Source: Agapanthus africanus
Lineage: Eukaryota > Streptophyta > Magnoliopsida > Asparagales > Amaryllidaceae
Reading direction: 5' to 3'
DNA length: 64,000 nt
Assembly (NCBI GenBank): GCA_030015575.1
Contig: JASDDO010000008.1
Coordinates: 81,135,965 to 81,199,964 of the forward strand
How positions within the stretch are numbered: position 1 is the first letter of the stretch; every line of letters starts with the position of its first letter. The notes under the pieces were generated by a model. The model was given only the letters and a program-made list of their open reading frames with translations, did no database searches and was not told the DNA's origin. Position numbers and translations under genes: made by a program. This document shows, piece after piece, positions 17,716-30,862 of the stretch.

Positions 17716-20630
17716 TGTCACGCCTCGCTTCCCAGAGTGCGCTACGATCGGCACGTGACAGAGCCAACCATGCTACCTGTGGCTAGGAAACATCCCTCCA
17801 CAGTCACATTACGGCTGTCTATAAGATATCAAGAACAGTAGAAATAAAATAAACTATCTAGTACATGTCCATGAGCCAGAATAAACGAGTCAAGAAATAA
17901 TATGCGAAAGCAATAGATCCAATAAACAATAATAATCTGGAATGTACGTCCCAAATACGGGCTCGCATCAGGAATGAAAATGCTGAAAGAAAACTAAACT
18001 AAAATACTAACAGGTCCTCACTGCTCGGCCTGTGCACTGAAATACTCCTGATCGGCCTGCTGCAAGGGTAGAGGGTCTGGGCCATGCAAAACCCAGATGT
18101 CAGTGCGTCATAATATCAACAATAATATAATCAGGAGTATAAAAACATGCAGGCACGAGTATGAACAGTAATAAAGGTATAACAGTAACACGAATGTGGA
18201 ACAGTGAAGGGTAAAAGCATATGTGACGTGCAGTGGGTAATCTGAACTAAACTACTGGGTAACTACTCTCAATTCTGTGAAATCAATTTAATGAATCGTC
18301 GATGTAACTCAATAGTATCCCGTGCATGCCCGGGACCACGGTCAAGACTCTTGGGCTGAATCCGAGACGTGCCGCTAGGCAGTAAACAGGTAACATGTAC
18401 AAACGAATGATGTCAGCAGCATCATCCCGGGGCTGGCCAAGCCCGTAAAACTGATTAGTATAAGCATCGAACTGTCGAGTTACAAGTCAGGTTTCATCAT
18501 TGATTTCCCCATACCCCCAAGTTATGTGTTCAAGTCAGGTATTGATAAATCTGGAGCTAATGCCAATACAGGATCAAGCAGGTACAGGTTTGTTTACACA
18601 GACAACATGATATGTCCATCGGGACAACATGTCAGAATTGTCGGCATTAGAAACAGAATCAAGTAACATGTCAAGTAGTGATATATCAGGTCATGTCAGG
18701 TAGTGCACATGTATCAAGCGGATACTCATAATAAAACTGTAGCAAGTACGGGTGCACGATAAAAGCATGGATGCACAAATATTTATCAGGGGTTACATCA
18801 TAACTATGTAGGATGCACATTATCAAGCATGGAGTGATAATAAAACAATAATATGTAATAATGTGACATGGTATGCGAATAGATATAAAATTAATGGTAT
18901 GGATGCACAAACATCGATCAGGGTTACATTTACAGTTCCAAGACTAAGTGGGATGCACATTATTAAGCATGGGGTGTTGCTACAATAATAATATGAATTA
19001 ATATGATCTAGATGCAGTTATATATATTTTAAATGATATGGATGCAAATGGGTATTCGAAAACAGTAAAATGATAACAGGGGATGTACAATACACTAAAC
19101 ATTAAATAGTATTATTAGTATGGATGAATATATCATAGCATGTAACAAGATAAACTTGCCTCGATCGGATCACATGACGGATACGTACGGCACGTCCGAC
19201 GTCAGTAAATCGTCGCAACGCACACACGACACGCGTGACGGGTCCAGGCAAGGCAAGAGAGTGGTCATGCAGGCAAGATACGTTCACTGGATCGTCGGAT
19301 CGGCAACGTCGACGCAACTCCGGCGATCGCTGGAAAAGATCAAGAATCAAGAAAAAGAAAAAAAAAAGAAGAAGAAGAAAGAGAAGAAGGGGTTGGTGCT
19401 CAGGAAACAGAAGAGAGGTAATGTAGGTGGTTGAGGTCGGGGTCAGGTTAGCGGAGCTCCAGCGAGGCAAGGTGCAGTAGGGGTTTGGCAAAGGCAGTGG
19501 GTGTGCAGGTGAGGCTTGGTTGTTGGAGAAGGGAAGAGGAAGAGGAGGAGAGAAGAATAGGGTGAGGTGACGACGAGATGGATTGAGGAGCTAGGGTTTG
19601 GGTGTGCAGGGTTCTGTGGGTTAGGGTTGGTGTGTGCTGGCTCTCGGGAAAGAAGGAAGAAGAAGAAAAAAGATGATGAAGAGGAGGAGGAGAAGAGGAT
19701 GGAGATGAGGGTTGAGTTTTGAGGTTGAGGGCAGTGAGGCACGTGGAGCTAGGGTTTCTTGGTATGGGTTCTCGTGGGCGCTCGAGTTTAAAAAGAAGAG
19801 GGAGAAGAAAAGAAGAGGAGGGAGGTGACGAGAACGCGGAGGGTGGTGACGCGACTCGAGGAGCGAACAGTGTTCGCGAGAAGAGAGAGAGGCGTTCGAT
19901 AGGAGAGAGAAAGGGAGAGAGAGTGGGGGGGAGAGAGAGCGGGGGGGGGGGGGAGAGAGATAGAAAGAAAGGAAGAGTGAGAGTGAGAGGTTGTTGTATA
20001 AGTTAAGAATTTAAATTTAAAAAAATATATTTAGTTATAAAAATTTAAACTGTGTTAATTTTTAATAAAAAAATATTAAATTAATAAAATTTGATTTTCT
20101 GGTAAATACAAACTTAGACCAAAACACGCCCGGGTCGGGTCTAAAATTTAGTTTCAAAATATGAAAAATATACATGTCGACCAGAACTAAAATTGGATAT
20201 CCGGGTAATGAAAATGCATACCCCTAAGAACGGATGCACGTACGTGCGCGTAGCCATCCAAACAAGTTCGTTTCACTGAACGGGACGTGAACAAGATGCG
20301 CGGATGCTACCACAGGGTTAGGGGTATCATGCAGGCCATGCAATGTATATTTAAAATATTTTATGTGACTTGAAATGTTATATAAAATGCAGATGCCAGA
20401 TATAATGTGAGTATGCAATGTATAAATAAAAATGAAAGTGCACGAGTCTACGTAACAAGTCAAGATAGATCATAAACATGAATCAAGACAGGTTTTAAGA
20501 AAGTGGGTCGGGTCGGATGCAATACAAATGTCAAATACACTATTCGCACCCAAAACACAGTAAATCAGGAAAATACCATAAATAAAGAAATACTTGACTA
20601 GAACTGGTATAAATGAACTAGGGTGTTACA
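17716..20630 (-). repeat. 3' LTR of Tekay 1
   Basis: 2915 bp. On the - strand it starts TGTAACACCC and ends GCGTGACA. It holds a GA-rich low-complexity tract at 19880-19985 and proline/serine-rich open frames on the - strand near 19102-19742 that are leader sequence and not supported as genes. Confidence 0.95.
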
Positions 20631-20703
20631 TTATACCCAACTACAAAAAGAATTTCGTCCTCGAAATTCCTAAGACAAGGAAAAAAAATAAACATTCAAG
20701 AAT

Positions 20704-22120
20704 TTATAAGAATAGGTATGGAAACTTCTGTCGAATCTCGTCTTCTCGTTCCCAAGTCGATTCTCCATGCGAGCGATTTCCCCAAGAAACAAGTACGAGA
20801 GGGATAACCTTGTTCTTAAGGACCTTTTCTCTTCGATCAGCAATCGACATCGGTCATTCCTCAAAGATCAAATCCTCCCTTACAGTCAGCTCCGAATGAT
20901 CTAGCACGTGTGTTTCATCTCGAACATACTTACGGAGTTGAGATACATGAAACACGTTATGAACATTCGCCAAAGACGGTGGTAAAGCCAATCGATAAGC
21001 CACTTCTCCAACACGCTCCATAATCTCGAAAGGCCCTACGAATCGAGAACTAAGCTTGCCTCGACTCCCAAAACGAATCACTCCTCTAGTCGGTGATATC
21101 TTCAAGATTACCAGATCACCAACAACGAACTCTAGAGGTCTTCTCGATGTGTCGGCCCAACTCTTCTGCCGATCTTGTGCTGCCTTCATGTGATTCCGGA
21201 TAGTATTAACCTTCTCTACAGTTTTCACGATCAGATCCGGTCCCAACAATCTTCGTTCTCTAATATCGTCCCAACAAATAGGTGAGCGACACTTGCGACC
21301 ATACAATGCTTCGAATGGAGCCATCTGAATAGTCGCTTGAAAACTGTTATTGTATGAAAACTCCACCAAGTGTAGATGATCCTCCCATGAACCCTTGAAG
21401 TCCAACATGCAAGATCTCAATATATCTTCAAGAGTTTGGATCGTTCTCTCCGATTTTCCATCTGTCTGAGGATGATAAGCTGTGCTAAACTTCAATCGAG
21501 TCCCCAAAATTTCCTGTAAACTCCTCCATAAGTGTGATAAAAATCGGGTGTTACGGTCGGACACGATGCTCACAGGTACTCCATGCAATCTCACAATCTC
21601 CTGCATGTATCGTTCTGCTAACGCTTCCGTTGACTGACCAACTAGAAATGGTATGAAATGAGCTACCTTGGTCAATCGATCAACAATCACCCAAATTGCA
21701 TTGTTGCCCTTTGGACTCCGCGGTAAAGCTGTCACGAAATCCATGGTTATATGTTCGCACTTCCATTGAGGCATTGGAAGTGGTTGCAATAAACCAGCAA
21801 CCCTTTGATGTTCAGCCTTTACTTGCTGACACACCAAACACTTCGCTACAAAGCGAGCAATCTCCCTTTTCATGCCTTCCCACCAGAAATGTTGTCTTAA
21901 ATCGCGGTATATCTTCGCGCCTTCTGGATGTACGGAATACGCGGAACTGTGTGCCTCCTTCATAACTTCTTCACGAATGTCTCCTTTTGGCACACACAAA
22001 CGGCTACCATATCGCAACAAACCATCTTCATGAATCAACAAGTCCGTTCGAAGTCCCGCTTCTACCTGTTTTCGAAACTTCTGCAATCTTGGGTCCTACG
22101 ACTGCGCTGCTTTAATACTC
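20704..22120 (-). pseudogene. Tekay 1 integrase with C-terminal chromodomain
   Basis: The zinc-binding N-terminus is seen as AHSSAYSVH then CLVCQQ. The catalytic triad is present: Asp in TMDFVTALP, Asp in SIVSDRNTRF and Glu in [33 protein letters not shown] segment and [11 protein letters not shown] precede the chromodomain, which is [21 protein letters not shown] near the end. The stop is at 20704-20706. A TGA at 20854-20856 (an Arg CGA codon in the copy at 56458-56811) separates integrase from chromodomain, and an early TAG near 22096 breaks the upstream junction. Otherwise about 410 codons are continuous. The chromodomain would direct integration to heterochromatin. Confidence 0.9.
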
Positions 22121-24010
22121 TCAATCAATAACGACTATACTTGCAGCTGTATCAACTCCCGAAGAATGCGGTAGCATGATCTCCAATTCGAATCTTCGAA
22201 ACTCATCGATAAGCTCCCTCTGTGCTGTTAACGTCTGAATTGCTGGCAACCGACTAAGCGCATCCGGCACAACATTAACTTTCCTCGGATGGTACTTAAG
22301 ATCAAGATCGTAGTCAGCCATCAGCTCCAACCATCTACGCTGCCTCATATTAAGCTCTTTCTGTGTGAACACGTACTTTAGGCTTTTGTGATCGGTGAAT
22401 ACTTCGACCCTTTCGCCCAGTAAGTAGTGTCTCCAAATCTTCAAAGCGAAAATCATAGCTGCTGGTTCCAAATCATGAGTTGGGTAATTCTTCTCATGGG
22501 TCTTCAACTGTCTCGATGCGTAAGCTATAACTTTCCTATACTGCATCAAAACACATCCCAAACCTTTCCCAGATGCGTCGCTGTGAATCACCAATCCTCC
22601 GGAACCGTCTGGTACGGTCAAAATAGAAGCGGTTATCAACCTTTGCTTCAATACCTCAAAAGCTGACGCACACTTATCCGTCCATATGAACGGTACTTCT
22701 TTGCACGTAAGCTTGGTCAAAGTCTTAGCCAAACGAGCAAAACTCTCAACGAACCTTCTGTAATAGCCTGCAAGTCCCAGAAAACTTCTGATCTCTGCTA
22801 CATTCTTCGGAATCGGCCAATCTTGAACTGCTGCAATCTTCTCAGGGTCAACGGTGATTCCATCTCCGGATACAACATGCCCCAAAAACTTCACTTCTTC
22901 AAGCCAAAACTCATACTTGCTCATCTTTGCATACAATCTTTCTTGCCTCAATGTCTGCAGTGCGATCTTCAAGTGTTCCGCATGCTCTTCAATGCTCATC
23001 GAGTAGACCAGAATATCATCGATGAACACCACTATAAATTGGTCCAAGAACGGTGAAAAATTCGGTTCATCAAGTCCATAAATATCGCCGGTGCATTCGT
23101 GACTCCGAATGGCATCACTAAATACTCGTAATGTCCATACCGAGTTCGGAACGCAGTCTTGCAAATATCCTCTGATTTAACTCAGACTTGATGATATCCG
23201 GACCGCAAATCCAGCTTTGAGAATACCCTCACTCCATTAAGTTGCTCGAACAATTCTCCAATGCGAGGGATCGGGTACTTGTTCTTAATAGTCACCCGGT
23301 TCAATTCTCGATAGTCGATGCACATCCTCCTTGTGCCATATTTCTTCTTGACTAGAAGAACTGGAGCTCCCCAAGGTGAATTACTGCTATGAATCCAACC
23401 TTTCTCTAGCAATTCGGTAACCTGCTTCTTGACTTCTTCCAACTCTACTGGTGCTATTGGATAGTACGCCTTTAAAATTGGCGCTGCACCAGGCACAAGA
23501 TCGATCGCGAACTCCACATCTCGTTTTGGTGATAAACCCGAGATGTCCTCGAACACGTCCATGAACTCTCGAACTACAGCTGGCGCTTCCTCCTTATCAA
23601 CTTCCATCGACGCAAGAACGGTGCTTGCCGGCCTAGCCCTAAACTCGATTGGCCCGACAGAACTGCTTCCTCCAGCGAAAACAAACTCCGGATGTTCGAG
23701 AATCTGGAAAATCACTTTCTTTGCCCTACAATCAATGTGAGCTTGGAAAGTGCCGAGGAAATCCATTCCCAAGACAACATCATAGCTGCCTGTATCAATC
23801 ACCAAGAAATCTGCAAATAACTCTCGTCCGCAAATAACAACCGAACAATCCTTGCACTCACTACTAGATATGATCTTCCCATTCCCAGTGTGTATGTCCC
23901 AACAACTATACAGGGTCGTGCAATAGATTGAATGTGCATCAATAAAGTTGGACAACATAAAACAATGGGATGCACCAGAATCGAATAATGCCAATGCGGG
24001 AAAATCATGA
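22121..24010 (-). pseudogene. Tekay 1 protease, reverse transcriptase and RNase H
   Basis: The protease active site is FDSGASHCF near 23994. RT shows [32 protein letters not shown] and the FIDDILVYS catalytic pair. RNase H shows [20 protein letters not shown] and PDALSR. A TGA at 23182-23184 follows SGYHQV (likely from CGA, the Arg found in the other Tekay). A one-base loss near 23053 shifts the frame before FSPFLDQF. Confidence 0.9.
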
Positions 24011-24012
24011 AC

Positions 24013-25132
24013 AAGTATAGGATACCTGAAACAACTTCATCTGAAGCCTTGGCCTCTTTAGCCGTCAGGGTAAAGGCTCGAGCTTGATTAGGTCCCTGAG
24101 TTATCTGCTTCTGCCTCTGAAACTGCCTCTGCGGTGGCCTCTGAGTATCTTCCTTCAAACGTAGCTTCGACGGACAAGCATTGATAGTATGATCCGCTGA
24201 TCCACAAACCAAACAAAGTCCCTATATCCTTCGACACTCCCTCTGCACATGTCCGGGTAAATGGCGGTAGTCATAAATCACTCTCTTTCTCTGATTGACT
24301 ACGACGGGCTTCTTCATCGGCACCACGCCACGTCGGTTCACTGGAATACCTATGCATATAGGCGCTCGGTTCGGTGTAAACGCCGGTTTCCGTACCACAA
24401 CTGCCTGCTGCTGCGCATTCCCAGTCTTCACTGATAAGCTCTGCTGCTCTCTGGCCGCTTTAAGCACTTGCGAGAAAGTGGTCAAACCCAGAGGTATAAT
24501 GTGCCTCTGGATGTCCACATCCAAACTGCACATAAACCTTCGTGCCCTATCAGCTTCTTTGGCCACCAAAGGTCCAGCGAATCGACTGAGCTGTGTCTAC
24601 TCAGCTGCATGCGCATCCACGGATCCGCCATTCCGCTTCAAGCTGATAAAACTTTCTTCCATTTCTTCCCGTGCAGTCTGCGGAAAGAACTTCTCCAAGA
24701 AACTCTGCGAGAAAGTTACCCAACTGATTGGATTGGGCAAACGGGTCTCTTCTACAAGCCACCACTCGCGGGCATAGTCCACCAATTGGATGCGTACGAC
24801 ATTCACTTTCTTGTCCTCTGGAATCTGTGCTGCAACGAGCAGATTCTCTGTATCGACTAGCCACTGCTCCGCTGGCAACGGCTCCTCCAAACCAGTGAAA
24901 ATGGACGGACCAAGTCTCCTGAAATCCACCACGGTACCCACACGCTTTACTGGTTTGGCCACAACATTGTTTACGGACTGCTGGACGGTCCGCAAACCTT
25001 CCTGAAAAGCTCGGTCTGCCGCTGGTTCAGCTCGGTCTGCCGCTTCTGGTCCTCAAGCATCCCACGAATTACTCCAAGCAAAGCGGCGTCATCAACACGC
25101 CTCTGGTATGATCGTAGATTCCTGTCTGCCAT
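24013..25132 (-). pseudogene. Tekay 1 gag
   Basis: ATG at 25132 (MADRNLRSYQRR). A capsid-like region follows (GLEEPLPAEQWLVDTENLL, FSQSFLEKFFPQTAREE). One good zinc knuckle, CLVCGSADHTINACP, is preceded by a degenerate one in which both leading Cys are Tyr. Breaks: a frameshift near 25005, TAG at 24597-24599 and TAG at 24222-24224. Confidence 0.85.
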
Positions 25133-25575
25133 AATCCTGCAACCAAGACACCGAAGAGGATTAGTATGATAAACAAGATTCAAAACTTGTAATGAATAAT
25201 GACCATAAATCAAGGATATGAATCAAGACTAGAACTCCAAGTTACTTAGATGGAGTACCGCATTGTAACCATACCGCAGTACATAGTTACAATCACATAA
25301 CTCCACTCAAGTCGCCTAAATACTAGTATCAGAATCAAAGGAACATGGAGAAACAATATGGAACTAAAAGGTTTCAAGCCGAGATGCAAAGTGGTTTGCA
25401 TATCGTCAAGACACAGGGTCAAGAGAAAGATATGATTCAAGAATCACGATAACAATATGGCAGGACATGTTCCTAATTACGGATTTTCTGATTCGTGTAT
25501 TGGGTCCAATACCCAACTATAAAAGAATCAAACTCGATTAACCTAAATCCTATGTCTCTGATACCAAACAAATCC
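25133..25575 (-). other. Tekay 1 5' untranslated leader
   Basis: Between primer site and gag ATG. No gene. It is homologous to the leader of Tekay 2 (53223-53660). Confidence 0.7.
25549..25566 (-). promoter_or_regulatory. Primer binding site of Tekay 1
   Basis: TGGTATCAGAGACATAGG on the - strand, nine bases after the LTR end. It is the initiator-tRNA-Met type site usual in Tekay/Del elements, with one difference from the copy at 53205. Confidence 0.85.
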
Positions 25576-28525
25576 CGTCACATCCCGCTTCCCAGAGTGC
25601 GCTACGATCGGCACGTGACAAAGCCAACCATGCTACCTGTGGCTAGGAAACATCCCTCCACAGTCATATTACGGCTGTCTATAAGATATCAAGAACAGTA
25701 GAAATAAAATAAACTATCTAGTACATGTCCATGAGCCAGAATAAACGAGTCAAGAAATAATATGCGGAAGCAATAGATCCAATAAACAATAATAATCTAG
25801 AATGTACGTCCCAAATACGGGCTCACATCAGGAATGAAAATGCTGAAAGAAAACTAAACTAAAATACTAACAGGTCATCACTGCTCAGCCTGTGCACTGA
25901 AATACTTCTGATCGGCCTGCTGCAAGGGTAGAGGATCTGGGCCATGCAAAACCCAGACGTCAGTGCGTCATAATATCAACAATAATATAATCAGGAGTAG
26001 AAAAACATGCATGCATGAGTATGAACAGTAATAAAGGTATAACAGTAACACGAATGTGGAACAGTGAAGGGTAAAAGCATATGTGACGTGCAGTGGGTAA
26101 TCTGAACTAAACTACTGGGTAACTACTCTCAATTCTGTGAAATCAATTTAATGAATCGTCGATGTAACTCAATAGTATCCCGTGCATGCCCGGGACCACG
26201 GTCAAGACTCTCGGGCTAAATCCGAGACGTGCCGCTAGGCAGTAAACAGGTAACATGTACAGACGAATGATGTCAGCAGCAGCATCCCGGGGCTGGCCTA
26301 GCCCGTAAAACTGATCAGTATAAGCATCGAACTATCGAGTTACAAGTCAGGTTTCATCATTGATTTCCCCATACCCCCAAGTTATATGTTCAAGTCAGGT
26401 ATTGATAAATCTGGAGCTAATGCCAACACAGGATCAAGCAGATACAGGTTTGTCTATACAGACAACAGGATATGTCCATCGGGACAACATGTCAGGATTG
26501 TCGGCATTAGAAATAGAATCAAGTAACATGTCAGGTAGTGATATATCTGGTCATATCAGGTAGTGCACATGTGTCAAGCGGATGCTCATAATAAAACTGT
26601 AGCAAGTACGGGTGCACGATAAAAGCATGGATGCACAAATATTTATCAGGGGTTACATCATGACTATGTAGGATGCACATTATCATGCATGGAGTGCTAA
26701 TAAAATAATAATATGTAATAATATGACATGGTATGCGAATAGATATAAAATTAATGGTATGGATGCACAAACATCGATCAGGATTACATTTACAGTTCCA
26801 AGACTAAGTGGGATGCACATTATTAAGCATGGGGTGTTACTACAATAATAATATGAATTAATATGATCTATACATGCAGTTATATATATTTTAAATGATA
26901 TGGATGCAAACGGGTATCCGAAAACAGTAAAATGATAACAGGGGATGTACAATACACTAAACATTAAATAGTATTATTAGTATAGATGTAAAATATATCA
27001 TAGCATGTAGCAAGATAAACTTGCCTCGATCGGATCACACGACGGATACGCACGTCACGTTCGACGTTGGTAAATCGTCACAACGCATACACGGCAAGCG
27101 GGACGGGTCCAGGCAAGGCAAGAGGGTGGTCATGCAGGCAAGGTACGTTAACTGGATCGTCGGATCGGCAGCGTCGACGCAACTCCGACGATCGCTGGAA
27201 AAGATCAAGAATCAAGAAAAGAAAAGGAAGAAGAAGAAGAAGAAAGAGAAGAAGGGGTTGGTGCTCAGGAAACAGAAGAGAGATGATGTAGGTGGTTGTG
27301 GTCGGGGTCGGGTTAGCGGAGCTCCGGCGAGGCAAGGTGCAGTGAGGGTTTGGCAAAGGCTGTGGGTGTGCAGATGAGGCTTGGTTGTTAGAGAAGGGAA
27401 GAGGAAGAGGAGGATAGAAGAATGGGGTGAGGTGACTACGAGGTGGTCGGCGACGAGATGGATTGAGGAGCTAGGGTTTGGGTGTGCAGGGTTCTGTGGG
27501 TTAGGGTTGGTGTGTGCAGGCTCTCGGGAAAGGAGGAGGAAGAAGAAAAAAGATGATGACGAGGATGAGGAGAAGAGGATGGAGATGAGGGTTGAGTTTT
27601 GAGGTTGAGGGCAGTGAGGCACGGGGAGCTAGGGTTTCTTGGTATGGGTTCTCGTGGGCGCTCGAGTTTAAAAAGAAGAGGGAGAAGAAAATAAGATGAG
27701 GGAGGTGACGAGAACACAGAGGGCGGTGACGCGACTCGAGGAGCGAACAGTGTTCGCGAGAGGAGAGAGAGGCATTCGAGATGAGAGAGAAATGGAGAGA
27801 GAGAAATGGAGAGAGAGGGGAGAGAGAGAATGCCGCGGGAGAGAGAGAGAGAGAGAAAGAAAGGAAAAGAGAGAGAGTGAGAGGTTGTTGTATAAGTTAA
27901 GATTTTAAATTTAAAAAAATATGTTTAGTTATAAAAATTTAAACTGTGTTAATTTTTAATAAAAAAATATTAAATTAATAAAATTTGATTTTCTGGTAAA
28001 TACAAATTTAGACCAAAACATGCCCGGGTCGTGTCTAAAAATTTAGTTTCAAAATATGAAAAATATACATGTCGACCAAAACTAAAATTGAATATCCGGG
28101 TAACGAAAATGCATACCCCCAAGAACGGATGCACGTACGTGCGCGTAGCCATCCAAACAAGTCTGTTTCACTGAACGGGACGAGAACAAGATGCACGGAT
28201 GCAACCACAGGGTTAGGGGTATCATGCAGACCATGCAATGTATATTTAAAATATTTTATGTGACTTTAAATGTTATATAAAATGCAGATGCTAGATATAA
28301 TACGAGTATGCAATGTATAAATAAAAATGAAAGTGCACGAGTCTACGTAACAAGTCAGGGTAGATCATAAACATGAATCAAGACAGGTTTCAAGCAAGCG
28401 GGTCGGGTCGGATGCAATACAAATGTCAAATACACTATTCTCATCCAAAACATAATAAATCAGGAAAATACCATAAATAAAAAATTACTTGACTAGAACT
28501 GGTATAAATGAACTAGGGTGTTACA
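25576..28525 (-). repeat. 5' LTR of Tekay 1
   Basis: 2950 bp, partner of 17716-20630. It should contain the promoter for the - strand transcript. GA-rich tract at 27770-27890. A 136-codon proline/serine-rich frame on the - strand (27212-27622) lies where Tekay 2 carries its F-box fragment. Confidence 0.95.
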
Positions 28526-28548
28526 GAAATGCATAGGCGAGGCGCGAC

Positions 28549-30848
28549 TGTTCAACGCCGGAAACCGGGAAGACAGACGTCTTGCTTGAATTTGGGGGCA
28601 GATGCTATTTGGGTTTATCCATCTACCTCTCCGAAGATGACAAGTTTATTTATGGCGCCGTACATTGGAGGTTTGGACAGATGCGGCCGTTGTAGCAGAT
28701 TTCGTCAGATTCTCCCTCGTTGTGAGGGGTTTTTGATTGTGGGGACGCTCTTCCCTGCAGGCGCAAGCCCCTGTAGTTAATTACGTTACCGCATCGCGGT
28801 GACCACTGTCTCATGCTCCAGAAGGTCACTTCGTGTTGTGTGTGTTTGTTTTATTTTCGGTTGCCCGTGGATTGTATACGGAGACCAATTTATGCTGTCG
28901 CCCGTTGGGCATGGATTAGTCCAAATCTATATATTCTTAGATTTGGGTTGGGGTTGATTTAAGAATCGTTAATCTTGTTTGAGATTAAGATCAACTTAAA
29001 TGTTTGTTGAGGATACGTTAATCTAATTTTATTCTAAGATCTACTCAACAGGATTTTGGATCATCTTGATCCAACAAAAGAGCATTTGGGCTCTATTGTG
29101 ATAGTTTAAGGACGTTGCGATCCGTTATTAGTTTAAGGACGTTGCGGTCCGTATCTAGTTTAAGGACGTTGCGGTCCGTAGTGGGATGCGCCCTAAGAGT
29201 TATTTGGTTATCGGGACCCACCACCTCTCTGAAAACGCTGAAGAATTACAGCGACATGTATCAGAGGTGTGAGGAGATGTGCCCTTGAACCAATGTACGT
29301 TGGGAGATCTGTAGTCGTGTTTGAGACTAAGACCAATTTGGAAAATGATGAGCACATGGGCTCGGTTGATCTGAATTAGAGATTTGGTCAACTTAGACTC
29401 AACCCACTCAGTCTTTGAATAAAGTGTTAAACACTTGCTTGGGTTTAGTCCATTTTCTGTGCAAATAATGATTTGCTTTACTTTCCCCCCTTTTTTGTTC
29501 TTTTATTTTTGATAGAGTGTTAAACACTCTTTATGGCGTCCACGTGCGAAGCACATGGGATGCTTGGCGCTGAGCGCCAACCGCTGAGTGATAAACACTC
29601 CTTATTGAGTAGCGCCCGCGTGAGGGACACGTGAGGCGCTTGGTGCTGAGTGCCAACTAAGCACTCCTTATTAAACAGCGCCCACGTGATGGGCACGTGA
29701 GGCACTTGGCGTTGAGCACCAACCAGTGAGTGCTAAGCACTCTTTACTAAACAACGCCCACGTGATAGGCACGTGAGGCGCTTGGCACTGAGTGCCAACC
29801 AGTGAGTGCTAAGCACTCTTTATTAAACAGCGCCCACGTGATGAGCACGTGAGGCGCTTGGCGCTGGGCTTTTCTTTGGGTGTTCTGTTATGAAGAGTTC
29901 AATTCTTTGTTATTTTCTGGATCTTTGATCCCCAAGAACAAGTTCATCCCCATGAGAATTAAATTCTCATTTATGGGAGACTTGTCTCATGGACCTCAGA
30001 TCCAGAGAAAGAACTATGTTCTTTAAGAAGAGTTAAACTCTTGGATATGCAGATAAGATGCTCTGATCTCTATTTTTTTATTTATCTCGTAGAAAGGTAT
30101 TCTTCTTTTTTCCTTCTTAAAGTTTTCTTCTTTTTTCCTCAAAACTTATTGGGGGAGGTCTCTCTCTACAAGACTTGAAGTCTTGGGTCCTTTATATAGT
30201 GGAGGCAGATTTGTTGATCTGGTTAAAAAAATCTCTCATTAAGAGATCTTTATTTGATTTGGGGATTTTATCCGCCGCCGGATTTTTGATCCAAGGGCTT
30301 CTGTTTTACAGAAGATATTTTTCTCGTTTTTAACAAGATTGGGAAATATTTTTCCGTACAGAGTTTATTCTGTAGCTTGGTGATTTTTTAGTCACCATTG
30401 GATTTTTAATCCAATGGTGCTCTATTTTTCAGAGAGTAATCTTTCTTGTTTAGAAAGATTTGAGGAATATTTCCTCAACAGAACTTAATTTTGTACTCTG
30501 ATGATTTATCATCCCCATTGGATCTTTGATCCAACGGTTCTGTTTAACAGAGAGATTTGGTTCTGGCGCTGGCACCCTCGTGCGAGGCACGTGATGCGCT
30601 GCCTCAGAGTTTTTAACTCTGGGCGCTGGCGCCCTCGTGCAAGGCACGTGAGGCGCTACCTCAGAGTTTTTTTAACTCTGGAGCTGGCGCCCTCGTGCAA
30701 GGCACGTGAGGCGCTGCCTCAGAGTTTTTTTTAACTCTGGACGCTGGCGCCCTCATGTAAGGTACGTAAGGCGCTGCCTCAGAGTTTTTAACTCTTGGCG
30801 TTGCCTTTCAAATTTTGAACAGAGCTTTGCTCTTTTATTAGGGAAACA
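28549..30848 (-). repeat. 3' LTR of element C
   Basis: 2300 bp. On the - strand it starts TGTTTCCC and ends TTGAACA. It contains three 27-bp GGAC/GTCC-type repeats (29101-29180), CACGTG pairs with GAGTG/CACTC palindromes (29510-29860), TATATAAAGG on the - strand (30189-30198), and hairpins of the form CAGAGTTTTTAACTCTG with CACGTG between them (30560-30800). Confidence 0.92.
30189..30198 (-). promoter_or_regulatory. TATA box in the C 3' LTR
   Basis: TATATAAAGG on the - strand, 650 bp from the LTR start, conserved at 47631-47640 in the partner LTR. Confidence 0.65.
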
Positions 30849-30862
30849 AATGCCCCCTACTG
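30849..30862 (-). promoter_or_regulatory. Polypurine tract of element C
   Basis: AGTAGGGGGCATT on the - strand directly before the LTR start TGTTTCCC, the same as in element A. Confidence 0.75.

Larger units (their letters stand above)
17716..28525 (-). mobile_element. Tekay/Del-type chromovirus 1, structurally complete
   Basis: Two LTRs of about 2.9 kb, a 5-bp target duplication GAAAT (17711-17715 and 28526-28530), a TGGTATCAGAG primer site, and gag, protease, RT, RNase H, integrase and chromodomain in that order on the - strand. Coding regions carry stops and frameshifts. The right LTR has lost its terminal T (CGTCAC for TGTCAC). In the first 110 bp compared by eye the LTRs differ at four positions, so insertion is fairly recent. 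It lies in element D, 18 bp from the edge of C after its TSD. Confidence 0.95.

Noticed and set aside
19102-19742. Serine/proline-rich frames in the Tekay 1 LTR (also 27078-27717)
   Set aside because: Low-complexity CT-rich leader sequence; the frames differ between the two LTRs and show no domain.
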